Of a DNA stretch of 64,000 nt, positions 53,068 through 63,234 are shown in pieces; the first letter of the stretch is position 1, and each line of letters opens with the position of its first letter. Below the pieces are notes generated by a model. That model was not told where the DNA came from and did not search any database. It worked only from the letters and a program-made list of their open reading frames with translations. Origin of the DNA: Cellulophaga sp. HaHa_2_95 (GTDB lineage Bacteria; Bacteroidota; Bacteroidia; Flavobacteriales; Flavobacteriaceae); the NCBI RefSeq assembly GCF_019278565.1, contig NZ_CP058988.1:3658001-3722000 (forward strand), given 5' to 3'. Both the position numbers and the translations under genes were made by a program.

Positions 53068-53090
53068 CTACGCCTTTTTCCAAGGCGTAG
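53068..53090. other. Perfect hairpin between thiC and tenI
   Basis: Stem CTACGCCTT (53068-53076) with complement AAGGCGTAG (53082-53090) and a 5-base loop, 17 bases after the thiC stop on the minus strand. GC-rich against the local background and without a proper T-run in either direction, so it looks more like an mRNA-stabilising, processing or partial-termination hairpin than an intrinsic terminator. Confidence 0.6.
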
Positions 53091-53106
53091 GAACCTACTG
53101 TGTATA

Positions 53107-55229
<2,123 letters not shown>

Positions 55230-55282
55230 ATACAGTATATTTTAAATATGCTGTAAATTTTAAAAGCAGAGAATATTCTTTG

Positions 55283-55311
55283 AAAAAGGAGGTGCTTCAA
55301 GAACAAAGCAC
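55283..55311 (-). terminator. Riboswitch-controlled terminator hairpin
   Basis: Minus-strand GTGCTT (55311-55306) pairs with AAGCAC (55297-55292), followed by CUCC and five U. A competing copy of AAGCAC at 55352-55347, next to the aptamer's closing stem, can pair with the same GTGCTT, which gives an antiterminator when TPP is absent. Predicted from sequence only. Confidence 0.6.
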
Positions 55312-55355
55312 ACACATATGAAAAGGTTGCAAACACCCATTGCAAGGTGCTTTTC

Positions 55356-55435
55356 AACTTTTCCCTTCGGCGGTACTAACCGCATCAGGTTCAAAGGGTA
55401 TTTCTCAGTTCCGTAAAAGGAACACCCCTAAAGTT
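55356..55435 (-). promoter_or_regulatory. TPP riboswitch (thi-box) aptamer
   Basis: Minus-strand sequence carries the conserved thi-box elements in order: AGGGGTG, ACTGAGAAATACCC, TGAACCTGATGCGG and CCGAAGGGAAAA. A P1 stem closes it: AACTT (55435-55431) with AAGTT (55360-55356). It lies 127 bases before thiS and controls the whole thiS-thiC-tenI-thiE-thiG-thiH operon, switching it off at high thiamine pyrophosphate. This and the following terminators also account for the gene-free stretch 55230-55593. Confidence 0.95.
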
Positions 55436-55530
55436 TACATTGTAAAACTATAAAAAATCTATGGAACTAAAACCGGAAGAAGCATATTTAAATCATAAAT
55501 TCAAAGAATTAACAATTTAGCAACATGCCT

Positions 55531-55567
55531 ATAAAAAAATAACACCCCTAAAACTTAGGAGTGTTAT
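55531..55567 (-). terminator. Terminator of recQ
   Basis: A 13-bp stem ATAACACTCCTAA/TTAGGGGTGTTAT (one U.G wobble in RNA) with a 3-base loop at 55539-55567 and a run of T on the minus strand immediately after it, 27 bases past the recQ stop. Confidence 0.8.
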
Positions 55568-55593
55568 GCTATAGTATAAACTAAAAGATGCTC

Positions 55594-57795
55594 TTAATTA
55601 GCTACTTCGCTAATAAATTTAATACGATACAATCGAAGCTCTTCGTCTTCATAGTCGCCATCAAACTCTTTTAAGGCTAGATCTATATTATCTGATTCTG
55701 CTTCCAAATAATAGTCATGAATTTCTTCTTGTTGGTCTTCATCTAAAACATCATCAATCCAATACGTAATATTTAGCTTCGTACCGCTATACACAATCTG
55801 CTCCATCTCTTTTATAAGCTCTGAAAGACTTAAGCCCTTTGCTGATGCAATATCATCTAGAGGTAATTTACGATCTACATTCTGGATGATATATAGTTTT
55901 AAGGCTGAATTAGCACCTGTACTTTTTACGATTAAATCATCTGGACGAATAACATCATTATCCTCGACGTACTTTTTAATGAACTCTACAAATGGCTTAC
56001 CATATTTTTTAGCTTTGCCTTCTCCTACCCCATGAATATTTACAAGTTCTTCCAACGTTATAGGATACTTTAATGCCATATCTTGCAAAGAAGGGTCTTG
56101 AAAAATTACAAAGGGAGGAACTCCTAATTTCTGACCTTGTTTTTTTCTAAGATCCTTTAATACTTTTAATAAGGCTTCATCTGTAACACCACCACTAGTT
56201 TTGGCTGCACTGACAATAGCATCATCCGCCGCTTTATTGTACACATGATCTTTGGTCATCATAAAAGAAACTGGATTTTTCACATATTCTGCTCCTTTCG
56301 GAGTTACATGCAAGATTCCATATTGTTCTATCTCTTTTCGTAAGTAACCAGCAACTAAACCTTGACGTACTAAAGCCATCCAATGTTCTTTATCCCTATC
56401 TTTTCCGATACCAAAAAATGGTTTTTCATCGGTTTTATGCGATGCAATAATAGCATTAACTTTCCCTGTAAGTACTTTGACTATTTCTTTGGATTTGAAC
56501 TTCTCCATGGTACCTTGTACCACCTGAATCACTTTTACCAAATCATCTTTTGCTTCTTCTTTGTCCTTTGGGTTTTTGGTATTATCATCCATAAGGGCTC
56601 CATCGCCATTTACATCATCAAACTCCTCACCAAAATAATGAAGTATGAATTTTCTTCGAGACATAGATGTTTCTGCATACGCTACCATTTCTTGTAGCAA
56701 GGCATTGCCAATTTCCTGCTCTGCCACAGGCTTACCGGACATAAATTTTTCTAATTTTTCTATATCCTTGTATGAGTAAAACGCTAAACAATGCCCTTCG
56801 CCCCCATCTCTACCTGCTCTACCCGTTTCTTGGTAATAACTTTCTATACTTTTAGGAATATCATGGTGAATTACAAACCTAACATCTGGTTTATCTATTC
56901 CCATACCAAAGGCAATGGTTGCCACCACTACATCTACATCCTCCATCAAGAACATATCTTGATATTTAGATCGCGTTTTGGTATCAAAACCTGCATGATA
57001 TGGCACGGCACTCACACCGTTTACCTGGAGTACTTGCGCTAATTCTTCTACTTTTTTTCTACTCAAACAGTAAATTACTCCAGATTTCCCGGAATTCTGT
57101 TTGACAAAGCGAATAATATCGGCTTCTATATTTTGAGTTTTAGGACGTACCTCATAAAACAAATTAGGTCTATTGAAGGATGCTTTAAACAAATCTGCAT
57201 CTGTAATCCCTAAGTTCTTTATAATATCTTCCTGTACTTTTGGAGTTGCAGTAGCAGTTAATCCAATAATCGGAATGGTATCATCTAAGCGACTAATTAT
57301 ACTTTTTAAATTTCGATATTCAGGTCTAAAATCATGACCCCATTCTGAAATACAGTGCGCTTCATCAACGGCAACAAATGATATTTTTACAGATTGTAAA
57401 AATTCTACATACTCATCTTTCGTTAATGATTCCGGTGCCACATAAAGTAGTTTGGTAACACCACTAGTGATGTCACTTTTTACTTGCTTTATTTCTGTTT
57501 TCGTCAATGAAGAATTCAAAACATGAGCAATACCGTGCTCTGAGGAGACGCCTCGGATGGCATCTACTTGATTTTTCATTAATGCAATAAGTGGGGAAAC
57601 TACAATTGCAGTACCTTCTTGCATCAAAGCAGGAAGTTGATAACAAAGCGATTTTCCACCGCCTGTCGGCATTACTACAAAACAATTTTTACCTTCAAGA
57701 ATACTTGTAATAACACTTTCCTGAAGTCCTTTGAATTGTGAAAATCCAAAGTATTTTTTTAGTGAGGAATGCAAATCAATTTCACTCAAGCTCAT
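55594..57795 (-). CDS. recQ: ATP-dependent DNA helicase RecQ
   Basis: 3'-5' helicase of recombination and replication repair. 733 residues: helicase core with Walker A (MPTGGGKSLCYQ), VDEAHCISEWGHDF and motif VI (QETGRAGRDG); an RQC region in the middle; HRDC domain about 520-600 (KKQGQKLGVPPFVIFQDPSL); and an extra acidic C-terminal part (about 630-733). Transcribed alone, divergent from kdsD. Confidence 0.95.
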   Translation of the reverse strand: MSLSEIDLHSSLKKYFGFSQFKGLQESVITSILEGKNCFVVMPTGGGKSLCYQLPALMQEGTAIVVSPLIALMKNQVDAIRGVSSEHGIAHVLNSSLTKTEIKQVKSDITSGVTKLLYVAPESLTKDEYVEFLQSVKISFVAVDEAHCISEWGHDFRPEYRNLKSIISRLDDTIPIIGLTATATPKVQEDIIKNLGITDADLFKASFNRPNLFYEVRPKTQNIEADIIRFVKQNSGKSGVIYCLSRKKVEELAQVLQVNGVSAVPYHAGFDTKTRSKYQDMFLMEDVDVVVATIAFGMGIDKPDVRFVIHHDIPKSIESYYQETGRAGRDGGEGHCLAFYSYKDIEKLEKFMSGKPVAEQEIGNALLQEMVAYAETSMSRRKFILHYFGEEFDDVNGDGALMDDNTKNPKDKEEAKDDLVKVIQVVQGTMEKFKSKEIVKVLTGKVNAIIASHKTDEKPFFGIGKDRDKEHWMALVRQGLVAGYLRKEIEQYGILHVTPKGAEYVKNPVSFMMTKDHVYNKAADDAIVSAAKTSGGVTDEALLKVLKDLRKKQGQKLGVPPFVIFQDPSLQDMALKYPITLEELVNIHGVGEGKAKKYGKPFVEFIKKYVEDNDVIRPDDLIVKSTGANSALKLYIIQNVDRKLPLDDIASAKGLSLSELIKEMEQIVYSGTKLNITYWIDDVLDEDQQEEIHDYYLEAESDNIDLALKEFDGDYEDEELRLYRIKFISEVAN

Positions 57796-57935
57796 AATAT
57801 ATTTTACTATTAATACTGATGCTAAGTTCGCATTTTCAATGCGATATAGTTAGTTTCTTAACAAATTTAAAATTAACACAAAAAACAAAAATTTACTTTA
57901 AAGAATTTAAAATATCTTTTAACACTAAGTTTATG

Positions 57936-57943
57936 TAATTTTG
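57936..57943 (+). promoter_or_regulatory. Candidate -7 element for the kdsD operon
   Basis: TAATTTTG, an exact TAnnTTTG match, 57 bases before the kdsD start. The rest of the 204-base recQ/kdsD gap is AT-rich and shows no other clear signal. Confidence 0.45.
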
Positions 57944-57999
57944 TAACTAAATATAAGACATTCTTTTAGGAATACAATCAGATAATTGAATTAATTGAT

Positions 58000-58965
58000 T
58001 TGAAAAATAATACTGCGATACTTGACATAGCAAGAAGAACCATTGAAAATGAAGCTAATGCCATTCAAAATTTATCTTCATTATTAGATGCTAATTTTTC
58101 GAACATCGTCAATCATATATTGGATTCCACAGGCCGAATTATTATTTCTGGAATAGGAAAAAGTGCACTAATTGCATCGAAGATAGTTGCTACATTAAAC
58201 TCCACAGGATCGCCTGCAATTTTCATGCATGCCGCAGATGCAATTCATGGGGATTTAGGGACCATTCAGCAGAATGACGTGGTCATCTGTATTTCTAAAA
58301 GCGGCAATACTCCCGAGATTAAAATGCTGGTTCCTTTGATTAAAAAAACAGGAAATACACTTATTGCCATGACCGGTAATTTGGACTCTGTTCTTGCAAA
58401 ACAATCAGATTTTATCTTAAATACTTTTGTAGAAAAAGAAGCCTGTCCAAATAATTTAGCACCCACAACAAGCACTACAGCTCAATTAGTTATGGGTGAC
58501 GCCTTAGCTATTTGCCTTTTAGAATTACGAGGATTTAGTAGCAAAGATTTTGCGAAATACCACCCCGGAGGTTCTTTAGGAAAAAGGCTCTACCTACGTG
58601 TTTCAGATATTGTAGAAAATAACATGAAGCCAGAAGTAGAAATCCACTCTGATGTAAAACAAGTAATTGTAGAAATATCAGCTAAAATGCTTGGAGTAAC
58701 AGCCGTACTCGATCAAGGTAAAATTGTAGGCGTTGTTACTGATGGTGACATTCGTAGAATGCTAAGTAAGCATGATGACATCAAAGGACTTACCGCTAAA
58801 GATATTATGAGTGCTAATCCAAAAACTATTGAAAATGATTCTTTAGCCGTAAAAGCTTTAGAATTAATGCAAGCAAAAAACATATCACAACTTATTGCCA
58901 TTGAAAATGGCACCTACAAAGGTATTGTTCATATACATAATTTAATCAACGAAGGAATTTTATAA
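58000..58965 (+). CDS. kdsD: D-arabinose-5-phosphate isomerase KdsD/KpsF family
   Basis: Makes arabinose 5-phosphate for Kdo in lipopolysaccharide. 321 residues: SIS domain (about 35-185, IISGIGKSALIASKIVATLN, CISKSGNTPEI) then two CBS domains (about 205-321, VVTDGDIRRMLSKHDD). The reading frame starts on TTG at 58000; no ATG upstream in frame fits, and the N-terminus then matches homologues. Operon with tatC (1-base overlap), CMD and lptB. Confidence 0.93.
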   Translation: MKNNTAILDIARRTIENEANAIQNLSSLLDANFSNIVNHILDSTGRIIISGIGKSALIASKIVATLNSTGSPAIFMHAADAIHGDLGTIQQNDVVICISKSGNTPEIKMLVPLIKKTGNTLIAMTGNLDSVLAKQSDFILNTFVEKEACPNNLAPTTSTTAQLVMGDALAICLLELRGFSSKDFAKYHPGGSLGKRLYLRVSDIVENNMKPEVEIHSDVKQVIVEISAKMLGVTAVLDQGKIVGVVTDGDIRRMLSKHDDIKGLTAKDIMSANPKTIENDSLAVKALELMQAKNISQLIAIENGTYKGIVHIHNLINEGIL

Positions 58966-59801
58966 TGGCAAAGAAGAAAGACACCGTAGATATGTCATTC
59001 CTAGATCATCTAGAAGAATTACGCTGGCACCTAATCCGTTCAACTTTAGCAGTACTAATCGTAGCTTCTGTAGCTTTTGCTTTTAGCCGTTACATTTTCG
59101 ACTGGGTGATTTTTGCCCCTAGTAAAATGAATTTCGCAACCTATGAGTTCTTTTGCAACATTGCAAAGTTTTTTAATTTTACGTCTGATTTCTGTGCCGA
59201 AGAATTACCATTTACCATACAAAGTAGAACCATGGCTGGGCAGTTTTCTGCCGATATTTGGACCGCTATCTGGGCAGGAATAATTATCGCATTTCCGTAT
59301 ATTTTATTCGAAATGTGGAAATTTATTAGCCCAGGACTTTATGAAAAAGAACGCAAGAATTCTAGAGGTTTTATTTTTATAGCTTCTTTCTTATTTTTCT
59401 TAGGTGTATTATTTGGGTATTATATTGTAGCTCCTTTATCTATTAACTTTTTAGGAACCTATTCTGTCAGTGATGTTGTTAAAAACGAATTTGATCTTAG
59501 CTCCTACATATCCACCTTAAGGTCATCTGTAATTGCATGTGGAATTATATTTGAACTCCCTATCATCATCTATTTCTTAACAAAAATAGGATTGGTTACT
59601 CCTGAAATTTTAAAGAAATATAGAAAGATAGCTTTAGTAGTGGTGTTAATTTTATCTGCAGTTATTACTCCTCCAGATGTTGCCAGTCAAATTGTAGTTT
59701 CTATTCCTATCATCATCCTATACCAAGTTAGTATTTACATCTCCGGATATGTAATCCGAAAAGAATTAAAAAAAGAAGCAAAAAGAAAGAAAAATGCCTA
59801 A
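58965..59801 (+). CDS. tatC: Sec-independent protein translocase subunit TatC
   Basis: Core receptor of the Tat pathway, which exports folded proteins with twin-arginine leaders. 278 residues with six hydrophobic helices and the conserved start SFLDHLEELRWHLIRS and FEMWKFISPGLYEKE. tatA is not adjacent. Two proteins in this window have likely Tat leaders (24334-25146 and 48719-49774). Overlaps kdsD by 1 base and CMD by 8. Confidence 0.95.
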   Translation: MAKKKDTVDMSFLDHLEELRWHLIRSTLAVLIVASVAFAFSRYIFDWVIFAPSKMNFATYEFFCNIAKFFNFTSDFCAEELPFTIQSRTMAGQFSADIWTAIWAGIIIAFPYILFEMWKFISPGLYEKERKNSRGFIFIASFLFFLGVLFGYYIVAPLSINFLGTYSVSDVVKNEFDLSSYISTLRSSVIACGIIFELPIIIYFLTKIGLVTPEILKKYRKIALVVVLILSAVITPPDVASQIVVSIPIIILYQVSIYISGYVIRKELKKEAKRKKNA

Positions 59802-60147
59802 TCAAATAGAAGAATTTAATGCTTACCGTTCAAAAATGAATGATAAGCTGCTTGCCGATAATAATAAAATCATCAAAAGAATATTTAATCTAGATACCAA
59901 TGCTTTTGCTCCTGGCGCACTAGATGTTAAAACAAAAGAACTTCTTGGACTTGTAGCTTCTGCTGTACTTCGTTGTGATGATTGTGTTAAATACCACTTA
60001 GAGAGCTCTCATAGTGTGGGCGCAAGCAAAGAAGAAGTTATGGAAACCTTAAGTATTGCCACACTTGTTGGAGGCACCATCGTAGTTCCGCACTTACGTA
60101 GAGCTTATGAATATTGGGAAGCTTTAGAAGAGCAAGAGAACGAATAA
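59794..60147 (+). CDS. Carboxymuconolactone-decarboxylase family (AhpD-like) protein
   Basis: 117 residues of the CMD/AhpD fold. The redox/catalytic region is VLRCDDCVKYHLESSHSVGA with the CxxC pair and a following His, as in AhpD-type peroxidase partners. Position in the kdsD-tatC-lptB operon is conserved-looking in flavobacteria but unexplained. Overlaps tatC by 8 bases. Confidence 0.88.
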   Translation: MPNQIEEFNAYRSKMNDKLLADNNKIIKRIFNLDTNAFAPGALDVKTKELLGLVASAVLRCDDCVKYHLESSHSVGASKEEVMETLSIATLVGGTIVVPHLRRAYEYWEALEEQENE

Positions 60148-60241
60148 GGGTTAAATTTTCTCTAATTAATTGAGAGAGACCACATTTTCCATTAGTTTTG
60201 AAACAATATTAAAGGTAAAAACCAACAACGAACTAGCATTT

Positions 60242-60979
60242 ATGAAGTTACGTGCAGACAATATAATGAAGTCCTATAGAGGGCGACCAGTAGTTAAAGG
60301 AATTTCATTAGAAGTTAATCAAGGTGAAATTGTGGGACTTCTTGGTCCAAATGGCGCCGGAAAAACTACATCGTTCTACATGATTGTTGGTCTGGTTAAA
60401 CCTAACGGCGGGAATATCTATTTAAATGATATGGATATTACTAAGTTCCCAATGTATAAAAGAGCACAAAACGGGATAGGTTATCTTGCACAAGAAGCTT
60501 CTGTATTCAGAAAACTTAGTATTGAAGAAAACATATTGAGTGTATTGCAACTTACCAACCTTAGTAAGAAAGAGCAAGAAATGAAAATGGAATCGCTCAT
60601 CGAAGAATTTAGCTTAGGCCATATTCGAAAAAACCGTGGTGATTTACTATCTGGTGGCGAACGTAGAAGAACAGAAATTGCTCGTGCCTTAGCTACAGAT
60701 CCCAAATTTATTCTATTGGACGAACCTTTTGCAGGGGTAGATCCTGTGGCAGTAGAAGATATTCAACGTATTGTAGCACAGCTAAAAGACAAAAATATAG
60801 GTATTCTAATTACCGATCACAACGTACAAGAGACCTTAGCCATTACTGAGCGTTCTTACCTGATGTTTGAAGGGGGAATTTTAAAATCCGGTCTTCCTGA
60901 AGATTTAGCCGCGGATGAAATGGTACGTAAAGTATATCTAGGTCAGAATTTTGAATTACGCAAGAAGAAATTGTTTTAG
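60242..60979 (+). CDS. lptB: LPS export ABC transporter ATPase LptB
   Basis: Powers extraction of lipopolysaccharide from the inner membrane together with LptFG. 245 residues: Walker [18 protein letters not shown]-loop [13 protein letters not shown], signature [17 protein letters not shown], Walker [14 protein letters not shown] and the switch His in [10 protein letters not shown]. Start set at [20 protein letters not shown] (60242); the frame begins earlier at a TTG (60170), giving 24 unlikely extra residues. Confidence 0.94.
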   Translation: MKLRADNIMKSYRGRPVVKGISLEVNQGEIVGLLGPNGAGKTTSFYMIVGLVKPNGGNIYLNDMDITKFPMYKRAQNGIGYLAQEASVFRKLSIEENILSVLQLTNLSKKEQEMKMESLIEEFSLGHIRKNRGDLLSGGERRRTEIARALATDPKFILLDEPFAGVDPVAVEDIQRIVAQLKDKNIGILITDHNVQETLAITERSYLMFEGGILKSGLPEDLAADEMVRKVYLGQNFELRKKKLF

Positions 60980-61008
60980 ACAACTAAAACAATTAGAACT
61001 ATAATTAA

Positions 61009-61051
61009 AGCCAATACTAAAAAACATCTTTTTAGTATTGGCTATTTTTTT
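61009..61051 (+). terminator. Intrinsic terminator after lptB
   Basis: A perfect 15-bp stem (AGCCAATACTAAAAA, 61009-61023; complement 61029-61043) with a 5-base loop, followed by an A and a run of T. Ends the kdsD-tatC-CMD-lptB operon. Confidence 0.9.
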
Positions 61052-61164
61052 ATGTAAAAGCAGTAATGGGCATTTAAAAAGTAGTTAGCGGAAGTTTAAA
61101 TAGTATTCGCACCAGTAAGAATTGTATTCCTCTTGAACATGCGCACTCAAACAGTCTATAAACA

Positions 61165-61929
61165 CTATCCTTTTACCTTTATCAAATTAAGTACAGATGT
61201 TAATACATAAAAGAGGATAATAGCAGGTACCGCCATAAATTTAAGCGTTACCAAGAGAATAATACTTACCACTAAAAACACGTAGCGAATTGCATTATCT
61301 TTAAAGCTCCAATTTGAAAATTTTAAGGCGAATAATGGGATATTTGCATTCAGCAAATATGCACTTAGAAACGTCAACCCTATTAAAAACCATTGATTAA
61401 GTATGATGCTGTTTAGCACCTCATTAGTATGATACAGTAAAATTAAAGGCAAAGAAATAATCAACAAAGTGTTTGCTGGTGTGGGTAAACCTATAAAGGA
61501 GTTGGTCTGATTTTCATCTATATTAAATTTTGCTAAGCGATAGGCAGAAGCCAAAGTAACAATTAACCCTAAAAGAGGAATAAATTCCTGAGGATTTAGT
61601 TCTAAGGATTGCCATGTAGCCATACCTGAACTTTCTGACAGCAAACCACTACTCCAACCTCCTGTTGAAGACATTTCTAAAAGCTTAAACATCACAATAC
61701 CCGGCACCACACCACTCGTAACCATATCGGCTAAAGAATCTAGCTGTAAGCCCAAACCACTTTTCACGTGCAGTAATCGCGCAGCAAATCCGTCAAAATA
61801 ATCAAAAAATATGCCTAGAAAAACAAACAATGCCACCATTTCAAAAACTCCGTGAACTGCAAAAAATACAGCTATACAGCCACAGAATAAATTGAGTAAA
61901 GTAATAAAGTTTGGTATGTGTTTTTTCAT
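61165..61929 (-). CDS. pssA: CDP-diacylglycerol-serine O-phosphatidyltransferase PssA
   Basis: Makes phosphatidylserine for phosphatidylethanolamine. 254 residues, about eight hydrophobic helices, with the CDP-alcohol phosphotransferase motif: DYFDGFAARLLHV followed by LQLDSLADMV, which supplies the four conserved Asp. Transcribed alone, divergent from the DUF4105 gene. Inner membrane. Confidence 0.93.
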   Translation of the reverse strand: MKKHIPNFITLLNLFCGCIAVFFAVHGVFEMVALFVFLGIFFDYFDGFAARLLHVKSGLGLQLDSLADMVTSGVVPGIVMFKLLEMSSTGGWSSGLLSESSGMATWQSLELNPQEFIPLLGLIVTLASAYRLAKFNIDENQTNSFIGLPTPANTLLIISLPLILLYHTNEVLNSIILNQWFLIGLTFLSAYLLNANIPLFALKFSNWSFKDNAIRYVFLVVSIILLVTLKFMAVPAIILFYVLTSVLNLIKVKG

Positions 61930-62028
61930 GTGTTAAGCTTTTGGTAAAAATAGGATATTTTTATCGGAACTAATTATCTCAAATAAATTCTTCGCATATT
62001 TGTTTGTAGAAAAGTTTTACCCCATACT

Positions 62029-63207
62029 ATGCTATTTAAAAAATACATTTTAAGTTTCTTTCTTACTTTTTCCTTATTTGGATTCTCACAACCAACACTA
62101 TCTCCTAAATCAAAAATTAGCATCTTAACGGTAGGAACAGCAGACGAACTTTATGCTAAATTTGGTCATAGCGCTATACGGGTTCAAGATCCTGCTTTAG
62201 GGATTGATGTTGTCTACAATTACGGTCATTTTGATTTTAATACACCTAACTTTTATACTAAATTCACCCGAGGCAAATTGCTATACAGTTTAGCACGTGA
62301 GTCTTTTGAAGGTTTCATTTACGGCTACCAACTAGAAAACAGATGGGTAAAAGAACAAGACTTACAACTCACTGTTCAAGAACGTAATGATTTTTTGAAA
62401 TTTCTAGAAAACAATCATCTCCCAGAAAACAGGTTTTATAAATATGATTTTTTATTTGACAATTGCTCCACTAGATTACCCGATGCCTTACAAATGGTTT
62501 TAGGAGATAAAATAGCTTTTGACTATACACATTTAGAAAATCAATTTACATTTAGGGAATTAATACACCAAAATTTAGATGTTAATTCCTGGTCCAATTT
62601 TGGAATAGATTTAGCTCTAGGCTCTGTAATTGACCGAAAAGCCACACCATGGGAACATCAATTTTTACCTATCTATGTATTTAAACAACTTCCGAACGCT
62701 ACTGTAGATGGAAAAAAATTAGTTTCAAAAGAAAGAACCTTATTAAAAGAAGTACCAAAAGAAAAAAACACCAACTTTCTTCTATCCCCACTATTATGGC
62801 TTTCCATACTTAGTATATTGGTATGCCTTATCACCTTAAAGGATTACAAAGCAAAAAAAAGAGCTAGATATCTGGACTTTGTTTTGTTTTTAACCACAGG
62901 ACTAGCCGGACTCTTAATTGTGTTTCTTTGGTTTGGAACAGACCACCAAGCCACCGCAAAGAATTTTAATTTCTTATGGACCTTTCCTATCAATAGCCTC
63001 ATCGCATTCTTTTTACTTAAAAAAGGAGCGCCTGCTAAATGGATTTCTATCTATATGCTATTGCTCCTTTTTTGTATTGGTATTGCCTTGATACTTTGGA
63101 TTCTTAAAGTACAAATATTCAGTATTTTGATTCTTCCAATCGTATTTGCATTAGTCCTTAGATATTCCTTTTTAATTTATTATCAAAGGTCTGCTAGAGT
63201 TCACTAA
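62029..63207 (+). CDS. DUF4105/Lnb-like exported membrane protein
   Basis: 392 residues: signal peptide (ILSFFLTFSLFGFSQ), a periplasmic domain of DUF4105 type (about 25-245, TADELYAKFGHSAIRVQD, FNTPNFYTKFTRGKLLYSLA, DNCSTRLPDALQ) and four to five C-terminal helices (250-385). The His of AKFGHSAIR and Cys of FDNCSTR are the expected active-site residues of the NlpC/P60-like Lnb fold. Lnb-type members transfer acyl chains to lipoproteins; this copy's activity is not shown. Confidence 0.85.
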   Translation: MLFKKYILSFFLTFSLFGFSQPTLSPKSKISILTVGTADELYAKFGHSAIRVQDPALGIDVVYNYGHFDFNTPNFYTKFTRGKLLYSLARESFEGFIYGYQLENRWVKEQDLQLTVQERNDFLKFLENNHLPENRFYKYDFLFDNCSTRLPDALQMVLGDKIAFDYTHLENQFTFRELIHQNLDVNSWSNFGIDLALGSVIDRKATPWEHQFLPIYVFKQLPNATVDGKKLVSKERTLLKEVPKEKNTNFLLSPLLWLSILSILVCLITLKDYKAKKRARYLDFVLFLTTGLAGLLIVFLWFGTDHQATAKNFNFLWTFPINSLIAFFLLKKGAPAKWISIYMLLLLFCIGIALILWILKVQIFSILILPIVFALVLRYSFLIYYQRSARVH

Positions 63208-63212
63208 CTTTG
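63205..63212 (+). promoter_or_regulatory. Candidate -7 element for the ABC-F gene
   Basis: TAACTTTG overlaps the last codon and stop of the DUF4105 gene and lies 22 bases before the ABC-F ATG. Exact match to TAnnTTTG. Confidence 0.45.
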
Positions 63213-63234
63213 CCAGCTCTAATACATAAATTAC

